Shown piece by piece: positions 43,300 through 52,455 of a stretch of 64,000 nt of DNA. Both the position numbers and the translations under genes were made by a program. The stretch covers positions 295,592 to 359,591 of the forward strand of contig NZ_JAPWKF010000005.1 of the NCBI RefSeq assembly GCF_028283685.1, written 5' to 3'. Origin of the DNA: Edaphobacter sp. Lineage in GTDB: Bacteria; Acidobacteriota; Terriglobia; Terriglobales; Acidobacteriaceae. The number at the start of each line of letters is the position of its first letter. Position 1 is the first letter of the stretch. The notes under the pieces are model-generated. The model searched no databases and was not told the origin of the DNA. It was given only the letters and a program-made list of their open reading frames with translations.

Positions 43300-43367
43300 C
43301 CTTGCGGAGGCCGCTGCCCAGGCTGGCGGCGGCCCTGGTTCTTCTGTTCTTCGATAAGCTAGAGATT

Positions 43368-44066
43368 ATGAATCAGGACGTCGTTCTTATCCTCATGCAG
43401 GTGCTGGCGCTGATTATGGCGTTCTGCGTCCATGAGTGCGCGCACGCCTGGACGGCATGGCGGCTGGGTGATCCCACTGCAAAGATGCTGGGCCGCGTGA
43501 CGCTGAATCCTATCAAGCACCTCGATCCCTTTGGCTCGGTGCTGATGCCGCTGGTGGCTCTGGTCTATCACTGGCCCCTGCTTGGCTGGGCCAAGCCCAC
43601 GCCGGTGACGCCGCGAAACTTCAAGAACTATCGCCGCGACGACATTATCGTCACCATCGCCGGTCCCATCAGCAACCTGCTGCTGGCGACGGCGGCGCTG
43701 ATTCTGCTGCTGATCATCAAGCATGTGATCTCGGGTGGCAGAGTTGCTGTACTGACGGCCATGGCGGTGGCCATGCACTTTCCGGTCTCGACGGAGAATC
43801 TGCCTGCGTTGTTTCCCCTGGCGCTGCTGTTCTACTACATTATTCTGATCAATCTGCTGCTGTTCGTCTTCAACCTGGTGCCGTTTCCTCCGCTGGACGG
43901 AAGCCGTATTCTGCGGCATTTTCTGCCGTATGGCGCGCTGCAGGTCTATGACCGCATGGGTGTCTTCGCCCTGTGGATCTTCATGTTCCTGGCGGGAGGA
44001 TTTATCTTCCGCACCTTCCTGTATCCGCTGCAATCGACGTTCGATCGCATCCTGGCCATGCTGTAG
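43368..44066 (+). CDS. Site-2 protease family (M50) membrane protein
   Basis: 232 residues with about five TM segments. Zinc motif HECAH at H22-H26 (FCVHECAHAWTAWRLGD) and a C-terminal LDG motif (NLVPFPPLDGSRILRH) supplying the third ligand. GRVTLNPIKHLDPFGSVLMP fits the short FtsH-independent S2P-like family. The frame is open from a TTG at 43302, but ATG 43368 fits the first TM helix better. A trpS gene follows 35 bases later. Confidence 0.85.
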   Translation: MNQDVVLILMQVLALIMAFCVHECAHAWTAWRLGDPTAKMLGRVTLNPIKHLDPFGSVLMPLVALVYHWPLLGWAKPTPVTPRNFKNYRRDDIIVTIAGPISNLLLATAALILLLIIKHVISGGRVAVLTAMAVAMHFPVSTENLPALFPLALLFYYIILINLLLFVFNLVPFPPLDGSRILRHFLPYGALQVYDRMGVFALWIFMFLAGGFIFRTFLYPLQSTFDRILAML

Positions 44067-44101
44067 AGCGTGTTCCCGTATCATTGCTAGACCGACGAAA
44101 C

Positions 44102-45676
44102 ATGACCGAGCAGATGACGACATCCTCACGCCCCCGCGTCCTTAGCGGCATGCGCCCCACGGGCAAGCTGCACCTGGGCAATTACATGGGCGCGCTCTAC
44201 AACTGGGTGAAGCTGCAGCACGAGTATGAGTGCTACTTCTTTATCGCCGACTGGCATGCGCTGACGACGGACTATGCCGATCCCAGCCTGTTGAAGCAGA
44301 ACATCTTTGAAGTGGCACTGGACTTTCTTTCGGCTGGGCTGGATCCGGACCGGTGCACCATCTTTGTGCAATCGCATGTTCCGCAGCATACCGAGCTTCA
44401 TCTTCTGCTTAGCATGATCACTCCGGTCAGCTGGCTGGAGCGCGTTCCTACGTATAAGGATCAGCAGGAGCAGTTGCGCGAGAAGGACCTGGCGACCTAC
44501 GGATTTCTCGGCTATCCCCTGCTGCAGTCGGCCGATATCCTCGTGTACCAGCCGAACTTTGTTCCTGTGGGACAGGATCAGGTCTCGCACGTCGAATTGA
44601 CTCGCGAGGTCGCACGCCGTTTCAACTATCTCTACAGCCCGAAGCACGTTGCAACCGTCGGCGACAGGACGGTCACGGAGCCCGACCCGGACAAGCTTCT
44701 TCTTCCTGAGCCGGAGGTATTGTTGACCCCTTCGCCGAAGCTGCCTGGCATCGACGGTCGAAAGATGTCGAAGAGTTACGGGAACTCGATCCTGCTTTCG
44801 GATACCACAGGCGATGTGGAGTCCAAGATGTTGCGGATGAGCAACGGCGGACAGCGTCCGACGTCCGACGTGCCGGGCGACCCCGATATCTGTCCCGTCG
44901 GCGACATGCATCGCCTCTTCAGCGAGCCCCATGTTCTGACGCACATCACGCAGGGTTGCCGTACCGCGACGATCCGCTGCGATGAGTGCAAGATCATGGC
45001 AGCTGCTTCCATCAATCTTCACCTGCATCCTATCCGCGAGCGCAGGGCACGTCTGATCGAAGACCCGGACCGTGTCTGGGAGATTCTGGACGAGGGTTCT
45101 GCCCGTGCCTCGAAGCGTGCGGAGAAGACCATGCAGCAGATTCGAGCTGTAACCGGTTTGTCGCGCGATCGCTCCGGCGTCAGGCTCCATCAGCCCTTTC
45201 AGGAGCTGGATAAGAGCGCCAGCCGGAACCTTACGGCCTTCAAAGACTGGTGGGACCTGGATGCTCCCATTCTGACGCGAAATCTGCGCGAGAGATGGCG
45301 TACAGATCTCCTGCCATCGGGTAAGGTGCTCAAGCCCGATGCCGAAGGCGTCTGGATCACGCAGAAGGGCCAGCGAATCCTGGTCGCGGTCGCCAAGCAA
45401 AACGGTCCCGGGGCGGCTTGGGAGTTCTCGGCTAAGCCGAAATCGTACGAGATGCTGGTATTACTCTGCTGGGATGAAAATTACTATCTGCGCGACTTTG
45501 TCGTTCCCCAGAAGCTTATCCTTGGCGAGTGGATCGCTGCGAAGAAGAATGCAGGTAAGAGCGACATCAAATTTTCTGTGGAGAGATCGGGCGATCGCTA
45601 CCTTTTGCATCTCCTGAATCCTCCGCCGATTGACATCACGTCAACGGAATCCGAATACAGCGTTATCCCCGGCTAA
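44102..45676 (+). CDS. trpS: Tryptophanyl-tRNA synthetase with C-terminal extension
   Basis: 524 residues; normal TrpS is about 330-340. Residues 1 to about 352 are TrpS: TGKLHLGNYMGALYNW (HIGH-type), YGFLGYPLLQSADILVY, VPVGQDQVSHVELTRE, and GRKMSKSYGNS. Beyond this lies a segment of about 170 residues (LHQPFQELDKSAS, LRERWRTDLLPSGKVL, EMLVLLCWDENYYLRDFVVPQKLI, IKFSVERSGDRYLLHLLNPPP) that I do not recognise. There is no stop between them and the codon phase is continuous, so it is a true fusion or a read-in of a second gene. scpA follows in 9 bases. Confidence 0.9.
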   Translation: MTEQMTTSSRPRVLSGMRPTGKLHLGNYMGALYNWVKLQHEYECYFFIADWHALTTDYADPSLLKQNIFEVALDFLSAGLDPDRCTIFVQSHVPQHTELHLLLSMITPVSWLERVPTYKDQQEQLREKDLATYGFLGYPLLQSADILVYQPNFVPVGQDQVSHVELTREVARRFNYLYSPKHVATVGDRTVTEPDPDKLLLPEPEVLLTPSPKLPGIDGRKMSKSYGNSILLSDTTGDVESKMLRMSNGGQRPTSDVPGDPDICPVGDMHRLFSEPHVLTHITQGCRTATIRCDECKIMAAASINLHLHPIRERRARLIEDPDRVWEILDEGSARASKRAEKTMQQIRAVTGLSRDRSGVRLHQPFQELDKSASRNLTAFKDWWDLDAPILTRNLRERWRTDLLPSGKVLKPDAEGVWITQKGQRILVAVAKQNGPGAAWEFSAKPKSYEMLVLLCWDENYYLRDFVVPQKLILGEWIAAKKNAGKSDIKFSVERSGDRYLLHLLNPPPIDITSTESEYSVIPG

Positions 45677-45685
45677 TAAGGCTTT

Positions 45686-46657
45686 ATGGCAGACGAAACC
45701 CTTCATCCCGAATCCGAGCCGGTCGTCGAAGAGACGGCACAGGCCGAGCAGACGTCCACCGCCGCTCCCGTAGAGCAGCAGACGGAGGCCTTTGCCCTGA
45801 AGCATCCGGTTCCGGCGCCCGCGCCTGAGCCCAAACGCCCCGCGAGGGACAGGGATAAGGAGAAGGAGAAGAACGAGGCCTCTCAGTCACCCTTTTCCGT
45901 GATCGTCGGCAAGGTCTATGACGGACCGCTGGATCTTCTGCTGGACCTTATCCGCAAGCAGAACATCGACATCTACGACATTCCGATTGCGCGGATCACG
46001 CAGCAGTTTCTGGAATACACGCACAAGCTGCAGCAGACCGACGTGGATGCGGCGGGCGAGTTTATCTACACCGCCTCGCTGCTGATCCACATCAAGTCGA
46101 AGATGCTGCTGCCGCGCGATCCCGCCGATGTTGCCGGCGGTGAGTCCGAGGATCCGCGCCGCGAGCTGGTCGAGCGGCTGCTGGAGCACGAGCGGTTCAA
46201 GGCCGCGGCGCAGATGCTGCTGCAGAAGCAGCAGATCGAAGAGGCCACCTGGAGCAATCCCGGTATCCGCGAGTTTCGCGAGACGGCTGCGGCCGAGCGC
46301 GAGATCGATGCCGATACCGTGGACCTGGTCCGCGTCTTTCAGGAGATCCTCGAGCGCCTGCGCAAGCGGCCGACGCTGAACGTCGATGAAGAGTCGGTGA
46401 CGGTTGCGCAGATGATCGACTACGTAAAGCGGCGTCTGGTGATGGAAGACAAGCCGATCTCGCTGCGCCGTATGTTGCACAACACACATACCGAGCGAGC
46501 ACTGATCTGCATGTTCCTTGCGATGCTGGAGCTGGTCCGTCTGCAGGCTGTGCTGTTGCATCAGCCGGAGCTGCAGGGAGACATCCTCATCAAGAAAACA
46601 GAGAACTTCGACCAGGTTTTTGCCGATCAGCAACAGGCGCGCGACGACTGGAAGTAG
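45686..46657 (+). CDS. scpA: Segregation and condensation protein A
   Basis: 323 residues. After an acidic/Pro-rich N-terminal tail of about 65 residues comes YDGPLDLLLDLIRKQNIDIYDIPIARITQQFLEY, the ScpA kleisin head, then HIKSKMLLPRD, and a C-terminal winged-helix region. ScpA bridges SMC heads with ScpB during chromosome condensation. scpB is 2.7 kb downstream, with a PEP-CTERM gene and pit between them, so the pair is split here. ATG 45686 follows trpS by nine bases. Confidence 0.93.
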   Translation: MADETLHPESEPVVEETAQAEQTSTAAPVEQQTEAFALKHPVPAPAPEPKRPARDRDKEKEKNEASQSPFSVIVGKVYDGPLDLLLDLIRKQNIDIYDIPIARITQQFLEYTHKLQQTDVDAAGEFIYTASLLIHIKSKMLLPRDPADVAGGESEDPRRELVERLLEHERFKAAAQMLLQKQQIEEATWSNPGIREFRETAAAEREIDADTVDLVRVFQEILERLRKRPTLNVDEESVTVAQMIDYVKRRLVMEDKPISLRRMLHNTHTERALICMFLAMLELVRLQAVLLHQPELQGDILIKKTENFDQVFADQQQARDDWK

Positions 46658-46915
46658 TTGTAGAGATCAAGATAGAGAAAATTTTCTAGCGGGCGTGGCA
46701 ACTTGCCGGCGACGGTTTGCGTCTTTTCATTGCGTCAAGCTGCAGTTATGAGTTATGCCGTCCTACTGTCTTTTGTCGAAGCCAGAAGCAGCCCGTTTGT
46801 GAGCTGACAAGGATCTCATCCCCGAACAATCCATGCAGTTCGCATGTCCCGGAATCTTTGGGCATGCGGATGAATTCCAGTTTTCTTTACTGAACGTGAG
46901 GAAAGGACCCTCTTT

Positions 46916-47416
46916 ATGCGCAAAGCACCTGGCCGTGTTCTGGCGCTCGTTGGTGCCGTGCTTTGCCTGGCCACCATCCCGGGCAAAGCAGACACCGTTT
47001 ACAACTTCACCGCCTACAACACACCGTATGGCACCGTCACCGCTACATTGCCCGCCACCCCCGTACCGACCTTCTATACCGATACATACTTCGAGATTCC
47101 CGTGACTGCTTACGTTTCCGGCAATCCAATCACTGAGCTGGTCGACTTCTTCACTGCCGCAGCAGGTGGCGGCGCTGAGGCCAAAGGCCATCTCTTCAGT
47201 GGTCCTGTGCTGTTCAGCGGATCCACGTCCGATCCGACCTTCATACCCGGGAACTTTAACTTCGATGGCTTCACGGTCGTCGCAGAAGAGGCAGAGACCT
47301 CACCGGTTCCCGAGCCATCACCGCTGCTTCTGCTTGGCTTCGGTGCTATCGCTGGAGGCCTGCTGATTCGTCTCCGCGCGAATCCCGAAAGACTCGCAGA
47401 ACAGACATTGTCGTAA
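46916..47416 (+). CDS. PEP-CTERM exported protein
   Basis: 166 residues. Signal peptide RVLALVGAVLCLATIPGKAD. The C-terminus has the PEP-CTERM sorting signal: VPEPSPLLLLGFGAIAGGLL followed by Arg residues, which exosortase EpsH/XrtA would cut. The middle is a beta-rich, Thr/Pro-rich domain. AGGAAAGGACC precedes the ATG. A matching exosortase is not in this window. Likely cell-surface or exopolysaccharide-linked. Confidence 0.82.
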   Translation: MRKAPGRVLALVGAVLCLATIPGKADTVYNFTAYNTPYGTVTATLPATPVPTFYTDTYFEIPVTAYVSGNPITELVDFFTAAAGGGAEAKGHLFSGPVLFSGSTSDPTFIPGNFNFDGFTVVAEEAETSPVPEPSPLLLLGFGAIAGGLLIRLRANPERLAEQTLS

Positions 47417-47589
47417 CAGGCAAGAACCCGACCGGATTGTGAAGGAAATATTAATGGATGTAAGTTTATGAAAATAAACAATTTGTAAACTTATTCCGGC
47501 GCAGTTGTAACACTGCATTCACAATCCGGCGGTACTATAGCCACGGCATATTGATTCGACGACCTGACCTTTTTAGGTGATACCGTTTT

Positions 47590-49194
47590 ATGGCAACACA
47601 AGCCACCCTTCCGTCAGGTCGTATGCTTGACGAGAAGCTGAAGAAGACCTCCCCTGGCAGGACCGGGGCCGTAGTTTTTACTCTTCTTGTTTTGGGTGGT
47701 GTTGCTTACATCGTCAATCGTCTTACGATCGATCTCTCTTTCGTCCACACCACCAGCATGTATCCATACTTTCTCCTGGGCATCGCTCTGCTGATCGCTC
47801 TTGGGTTTGAGTTCGTTAACGGATTTCATGACACGGCCAACGCGGTGGCGACGGTGATCTACACCCACTCGCTCGATCCGCATACGGCGGTGATCTGGTC
47901 GGGCATCTGGAACTTTATCGGCGTGCTCACCAGCTCGGGCGCGGTGGCTTACTCCGTGATTACGCTGCTGCCGGTGGAGCTGATCCTGAAGGTCAGCAAG
48001 GGCACAGGCTTTGCCATGGTGTTTTCGCTGCTGATGGCGGCGATCCTGTGGAACCTGGCGACCTGGTATCGCGGCCTTCCGGCGTCCAGCTCGCATACGA
48101 TGATCGGCTCGATCATCGGAGTCGGCATCACCAATCAGCTGCTGCACGGCGCCAGCGGGTTCAGCGGCGTGGACTGGGAGCAGGTGGCGAAGGTCTTTAA
48201 GGCTCTGCTGTTTTCGCCGATCGTCGGCCTGGTGGGCGCCGCGGCGCTGTACCTGATCTTCAAGGTTATGCTGCGCGATCCGCGCCTGTACGAGGCTCCG
48301 AAGGGAACTGAGCCGCCGCCGTTCCACATTCGCGCCCTGCTGGTGCTGACCTGCACCGGCGTCAGCTTTGCGCATGGATCGAACGACGGCCAGAAGGGCA
48401 TGGGACTCATCATGCTGGTGCTGGTGGGCACGGTTCCCACGGCGTATGCCCTGAACCACGCCGTCAGCGCATCCGAGGTACAGACCTTTGCCGCCGTATC
48501 GCAGCAGGCGGTCCAGTCCATCTCGCATTATGCCGACCCGATGGTGACGGTGGCCGATCCGGGGCCGGAGCTGGAGCGCTTCGTCAATTCACGTAAGTTC
48601 CAGGTGCAGACGATGCCTGCGCTGGAGCAGACGGTGGGGTCGATCCAGGATGAGGTGATGCGTTACGGCACGTACAGCCGCGTTCCCGCCGACATGCAGT
48701 CGAATATCCGCAACCAGATGTACCTGGTGAGCGAGACGCTGCGCCTGCTGCCGAAGTACGGTCCGCATGTCGCTGCACAGGACACCACGGTCTTTACCAA
48801 TTACAAGAAGCTGATCGATCACTCCACGAAGTTCATTCCCACGTGGGTGAAGGTTGCGGTGGCACTGGCGCTGGGACTGGGAACGATGGTCGGCTGGAAG
48901 CGGATCGTTGTCACGGTCGGCGAGCGCATCGGCAAGACCCACCTGACCTATGCTCAGGGAGCGGCGGCGGAGCTGGTGGCGATGGGAACGATTCTTGCCG
49001 CAGACAACTTCGGGTTGCCGGTCAGTACGACGCACGTTTTGTCCTCCGGCATCGCCGGTACCATGACGGCGAGCAAGAGCGGCCTGCAACTGTCCACGCT
49101 GCGCAATATCGCGCTGGCGTGGTTCTTTACGCTGCCGGCGGCGGCCCTGCTGTCGGGCCTGCTGTACTGGATCTTCAGCCTCTTCGTTCGCTGA
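47590..49194 (+). CDS. pitA: Low-affinity inorganic phosphate transporter, PiT
   Basis: 534 residues with about ten TM segments. Signature inverted repeats: GFEFVNGFHDTANAVATVIYTHSL near the start and AADNFGLPVSTTHVLSSGIAG near the end. Also ASSSHTMIGSIIGVG and FAHGSNDGQKGMG, all PiT features. A hydrophilic loop of about 130 residues (VSQQAVQSISHYADP...) sits between the two halves and is larger than in most PiT. Proton-phosphate or metal-phosphate symport. AT-rich leader upstream with a GTAACACTGCATTC stretch; no regulator nearby. Confidence 0.92.
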   Translation: MATQATLPSGRMLDEKLKKTSPGRTGAVVFTLLVLGGVAYIVNRLTIDLSFVHTTSMYPYFLLGIALLIALGFEFVNGFHDTANAVATVIYTHSLDPHTAVIWSGIWNFIGVLTSSGAVAYSVITLLPVELILKVSKGTGFAMVFSLLMAAILWNLATWYRGLPASSSHTMIGSIIGVGITNQLLHGASGFSGVDWEQVAKVFKALLFSPIVGLVGAAALYLIFKVMLRDPRLYEAPKGTEPPPFHIRALLVLTCTGVSFAHGSNDGQKGMGLIMLVLVGTVPTAYALNHAVSASEVQTFAAVSQQAVQSISHYADPMVTVADPGPELERFVNSRKFQVQTMPALEQTVGSIQDEVMRYGTYSRVPADMQSNIRNQMYLVSETLRLLPKYGPHVAAQDTTVFTNYKKLIDHSTKFIPTWVKVAVALALGLGTMVGWKRIVVTVGERIGKTHLTYAQGAAAELVAMGTILAADNFGLPVSTTHVLSSGIAGTMTASKSGLQLSTLRNIALAWFFTLPAAALLSGLLYWIFSLFVR

Positions 49195-49313
49195 AGGATT
49201 CGGGGCTGACCGGGCGTGAGCCCCAAAATGCCCCTTTCTTGTGTAAAACCCGTCCCAAACTGGCTTTAAAGGCCATCCCCGGCCTCGTCGCGTTCTTATA
49301 AACTCGTAGGGAC

Positions 49314-50609
49314 ATGAGCCTTAAAGCCAAGATCGAAGCCGTCATCTACGCCTCGGAAGAGCCTGTAACCCTCGCCCAGTTGATTGGGCTGCTAGGACAG
49401 GAGGCCCAGGCCGAGCTCGACCAGATCGATGCCGCGCAGCAGACGCTGGCGCTCGATGAGCAGTTTGTCGACGACGACGTGCAAGAGGACGCCGGTGATG
49501 CGGATGGTCTGAATGCCGAGGTCATCGGTGACGGGCAGTCTGCAGTAACAGAAGAGTCTGCAGTAACAGAAGAGTCTGCAGTAATAGAAGAATCTGCGGC
49601 AATAGAAGCGTCTGCGGTAACAGCAGATGAGTCTGCTGTGCCGGACGAGGAAGTCGCCGCGTCAGACGAAGACGAGGCTGCTTCAGAGGAAGAGGCTGCC
49701 GCGGAGCTGCTCGCTGCAGAGGCTGTCGTCAGCGAGACGACTACGGAGGAGGCCGCTCCGGATGAGGCTGTGGCGGATGCTCCTGCTCAGGCGGGAGAGG
49801 ATCCCGAGAAGAAGATAGCGCGCGAGGCGAAGGAAGAGAAGGAAAAGGCGCGGCGGTTGCGGGACTATTTCCGCTCGATGCTTGACCAGTTGATGCGGGA
49901 CTATGCAAGCAGCGATCGTGGCCTGGAGGTTCGCGAGGTTGCAAGCGGCTTCCGCCTGGCGACCAAGCCGGAGTACCACGATGCGGTGCGCGGCTTTGTG
50001 AAGTCGCTGAAGCCACCGCTGAAGCTGTCGTTGCAGGCTCTGGAGACGCTGGCCGTTGTGGCGTACAAGCAGCCCATCACGGCGCCTGAGGTCTCGGAGA
50101 TCCGCGGCGTAGATTCGGGGGGCGTGCTGGGCAGCCTGATGACGCGCAAGCTGGTTACGACGGCGGGGCGAAAGCAGGTCATCGGCAGGCCGATTCTTTA
50201 CAAGACGACGAAGGACTTTCTGCTGCGGTTCGGCCTGAAGGACATCAATGAATTGCCCTCGATTGAGGAGTTCGAGAAGATGGCCGGAGAGCTTGCCGAG
50301 CAGGAGGAGATTCCGATGGAGGCACATCCTGCGGAGGCAGCTGCTGAGCAGGGAGGCGAAGATGAGGTGCCCGCAAATGAGGTACCCGCCGAGGCGCACC
50401 CTGAACACCATGCTCCGGAGACTGCGGGCGAGCTTGAGGCGCAGCGGCACACACACCTTGCGCAGGCCGACGGCAGCCCCGATCCGGTCGACGATCCTCT
50501 CGACGACCAGCTCGCCGATGATGGTGTGGAAGGAGCGTCAGAGGAGAGCCTTGAGGTTGCCGCTCCTATCGAGGTAGAAGAAGAAACCGTGGAATCGAAG
50601 CAGGATTGA
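49314..50609 (+). CDS. scpB: Segregation and condensation protein B, acidic insert
   Basis: 431 residues; ScpB is usually 180-250. The N-terminus (SLKAKIEAVIYASEEPVTLAQLIGLLG) and the core from about 195-320 (VREVASGFRLATKPEYHDAV, LSLQALETLAVVAYKQPITAPEVSEIRGVDSGGVLGSLMTRKLV) are ScpB winged-helix domains. Between them lies an acidic, Glu/Ala-rich insert of about 120 residues with tandem SAV-x-E-E units, and there is a long acidic C-tail. TATAAA (49297-49302) lies 11 bases before the ATG and no SD is seen. Acts with ScpA and SMC. Confidence 0.92.
   Translation: MSLKAKIEAVIYASEEPVTLAQLIGLLGQEAQAELDQIDAAQQTLALDEQFVDDDVQEDAGDADGLNAEVIGDGQSAVTEESAVTEESAVIEESAAIEASAVTADESAVPDEEVAASDEDEAASEEEAAAELLAAEAVVSETTTEEAAPDEAVADAPAQAGEDPEKKIAREAKEEKEKARRLRDYFRSMLDQLMRDYASSDRGLEVREVASGFRLATKPEYHDAVRGFVKSLKPPLKLSLQALETLAVVAYKQPITAPEVSEIRGVDSGGVLGSLMTRKLVTTAGRKQVIGRPILYKTTKDFLLRFGLKDINELPSIEEFEKMAGELAEQEEIPMEAHPAEAAAEQGGEDEVPANEVPAEAHPEHHAPETAGELEAQRHTHLAQADGSPDPVDDPLDDQLADDGVEGASEESLEVAAPIEVEEETVESKQD
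49539..49628 (+). repeat. 18-bp tandem repeat inside scpB
   Basis: Five units of an 18-base repeat begin TCTGCAGTAACAGAAGAG. The first two are exact (49539-49574) and the next three differ at a few positions. The encoded unit is six residues (SAVTEE). This is a clean case of local expansion within the acidic linker and could vary in length between strains. Confidence 0.85.
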
Positions 50610-50730
50610 TTGTCGAATAAGGCTGAATAAGGTGGTGATGAACCTTCTTTGAAGGTCGTACACTTAAGACAGCGAAAGCAATTACGCCAGACCGCGATGA
50701 GCAGATCCGCAGTCGGAAAGACTAATCACC

Positions 50731-51666
50731 ATGTCCAGGAAGAACTCCGGCAACAGCCCCGCTGATTCCGGCTCCACCCCCACGGGCGATCGCCTGCAGA
50801 AGATTCTGGCGCAGGCCGGAATCGCCAGCCGCCGCAAAGCCGAGGAGATCATCCTCGAGGGCCGTGTTCAGGTCAACGGCCAGACCGTAACCGAACTGGG
50901 AACCCGCGCCGAGATTGGAAAAGACCATGTCCGTGTCGACGGCAAGCTGCTGCACGGCCGCGAAGAGCAGCGCTACTACATGCTCAACAAGCCGCGTGGG
51001 TATGTGACGACGCTCTCGGACCCGGAGAAGCGCCCCACCGTGATGGAGCTGATGATGCCCAAGAAGGGGCCTCATGGGGATACCGTCCGTCTGTACCCGG
51101 TAGGCAGGCTCGATTACCTGTCCGAGGGGCTGCTTCTGATGACGAATGACGGTGATCTGGCCAACCAGCTCTCCAAGGCGGCAGCAGGCGTGGAAAAGAC
51201 CTACCTGGTGAAGGTCTCCGGCATGCCGACTCCCGAGAGCATCGACCAGCTGCGCCGAGGCATCATGATCGATCGCGGCCGCCTGAACGAGGTGCGCAGC
51301 GGACGTCGTGACCGTGTCATCACCTCGCCGGCGAAGGTCGAGCAGGTGCGAGGCGGCGATAACCCCTGGTTCGAACTGACCCTGACCGAGGGAAGGAACC
51401 GGCAGCTCCGAAAGATGTTCGAAGAGATTGGCCACCATGTGGAAAAGATCCGCCGTATCGGCTATGGCGCCCTGCGCCTGGACGTCCCTCCGGGGGCGTT
51501 TCGTGAGCTGACTGCGGGCGAGGTAACGGCTCTTGGCCGCGCTGCCCGGGGCCAGAAGGTTGTGCCCAAGCAGAAGACCCCGGAGTTCGCTCTGCTGAAG
51601 AAGCCGGTACCGCCGCGTTCGGCCAAGCGCCGTCCGGCAGCACCGCGCGATCGCCGCAAGCCATAG
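50731..51666 (+). CDS. rluB: 23S rRNA pseudouridine synthase RluB/RsuA-type
   Basis: 311 residues. S4 RNA-binding domain (RLQKILAQAGIASRRKAEEIILEGRVQVNGQ), then YMLNKPRGYVTTLSDP, the catalytic block YPVGRLDYLSEGLLLMTNDGDLANQL with the conserved Asp, TYLVKV and EGRNRQLRKMFEEIGHHVEKIRRIGYG. The C-terminal ~50 residues are basic (RSAKRRPAAPRDRRKP). Assignment to RluB rather than RluE/RsuA rests on length and the S4 domain. It lies about 120 bases past scpB, a common genome neighbour. Confidence 0.9.
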   Translation: MSRKNSGNSPADSGSTPTGDRLQKILAQAGIASRRKAEEIILEGRVQVNGQTVTELGTRAEIGKDHVRVDGKLLHGREEQRYYMLNKPRGYVTTLSDPEKRPTVMELMMPKKGPHGDTVRLYPVGRLDYLSEGLLLMTNDGDLANQLSKAAAGVEKTYLVKVSGMPTPESIDQLRRGIMIDRGRLNEVRSGRRDRVITSPAKVEQVRGGDNPWFELTLTEGRNRQLRKMFEEIGHHVEKIRRIGYGALRLDVPPGAFRELTAGEVTALGRAARGQKVVPKQKTPEFALLKKPVPPRSAKRRPAAPRDRRKP

Positions 51667-51752
51667 GGCTTGAAGCAGGCCGCTGACATCGCTGGCTTTA
51701 GGCGAAATTAAGGCTCCTGCAACGTTCTATTGACGCCCCGAATATCTTTTGG

Positions 51753-51817
51753 CCATAAGCATTGACACATCATGGACAGCGCGGAAAGAATACTCGCGCT
51801 GTCCATGGTGCTTATGG
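51753..51817. repeat. Nested perfect inverted repeat between rluB and msrA
   Basis: A 12-bp stem (ATGGACAGCGCG at 51772-51783, CGCGCTGTCCAT at 51795-51806, 11-base loop) is enclosed by a second 9-bp repeat (CCATAAGCA at 51753-51761, TGCTTATGG at 51809-51817). The gap between the two stem levels is 10 bases on the left and 2 on the right. No T tract follows, so it is not a typical intrinsic terminator. It may be a dimerising or protein-binding RNA structure, or a repeat element. Confidence 0.6.
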
Positions 51818-51924
51818 TGACAAACCCCTATGCGGGAGCATCCAATAAGCAGGGTTCAAGCCCGCAATAGAGACAATAGCCGCCGGCCGATGGAGTCAGG
51901 TGCAGTCGCAGCAAAGGAGTAGAT

Positions 51925-52401
51925 GTGGCAATCGAGAAGGCAACATTTGGAGCAGGGTGCTTCTGGGGTGTGGAAGCAAAGTTCAACGAAGTAACAGGCG
52001 TGATCGACACGGTCGTGGGATACGAAGGCGGAGAGCTGGAACATCCGACATACAAGGATGTCTGTACGGACCGTACCGGCCATGCCGAGGTGGTGCAGGT
52101 AACTTTTGACAGCTCCCGCCTAAGCTACGCGTCGCTGCTGGATGCGTTCTTTGCCCTGCACGATCCGACGCAGGTCAATCGCCAGGGGCCGGACTGGGGA
52201 ACCCAGTACCGCACCGTGATCTTTACGCATGGCGATGAGCAGGCAGCGCAGGCGAAGGCAAAGATCGCCGAGCTGAACGCCTCGGGTATGTTCCGGCAGC
52301 CGATCGCAACGCTGGTAGAGCCGGAGGTGAGCTTCTGGAAGGCTGAGGAGTATCACCAGCGGTACCTGGAGAAGCGTGGCATGGTGAGCTGCCATATCTA
52401 A
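51925..52401 (+). CDS. msrA: Peptide methionine sulfoxide reductase MsrA
   Basis: 158 residues, GTG start at 51925, fixed by AAGGAG seven bases upstream; an ATG two bases earlier is out of frame. Catalytic Cys12 in GAGCFWGVEA. YEGGELEHPTYKDVCT and GHAEVVQVTFD follow, and resolving Cys156 lies in GMVSCHI. Reduces S-methionine sulfoxide in proteins. GTP-independent, stand-alone MsrA; no msrB is adjacent. Confidence 0.95.
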   Translation: MAIEKATFGAGCFWGVEAKFNEVTGVIDTVVGYEGGELEHPTYKDVCTDRTGHAEVVQVTFDSSRLSYASLLDAFFALHDPTQVNRQGPDWGTQYRTVIFTHGDEQAAQAKAKIAELNASGMFRQPIATLVEPEVSFWKAEEYHQRYLEKRGMVSCHI

Positions 52402-52423
52402 GCCCGAAGGCGATCTGGATGAC

Positions 52424-52455
52424 AGAGGGGACGCTGAGGCGTCCCTCTTGTTTTT
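52424..52455 (+). terminator. Terminator downstream of msrA
   Basis: GAGGGGACGC / GCGTCCCTC stem with one bulged G, a short loop, and TTGTTTTT after it. It lies about 25 bases past the msrA stop. The rest of 52456-52789 shows no reliable gene; it is the leader of the helicase gene. Confidence 0.65.

Noticed and set aside
47505..47540. Possible Pho box before pitA
   Set aside because: GTAACACTGCATTC does not match the CTGTCAT direct-repeat consensus; and TTGTAA to TACTAT are 22 bases apart, too far for a normal promoter.
51923..51925. ATG just before msrA
   Set aside because: It is in another frame; the GTG at 51925 continues into the GCFWG domain and has the SD at the right distance.
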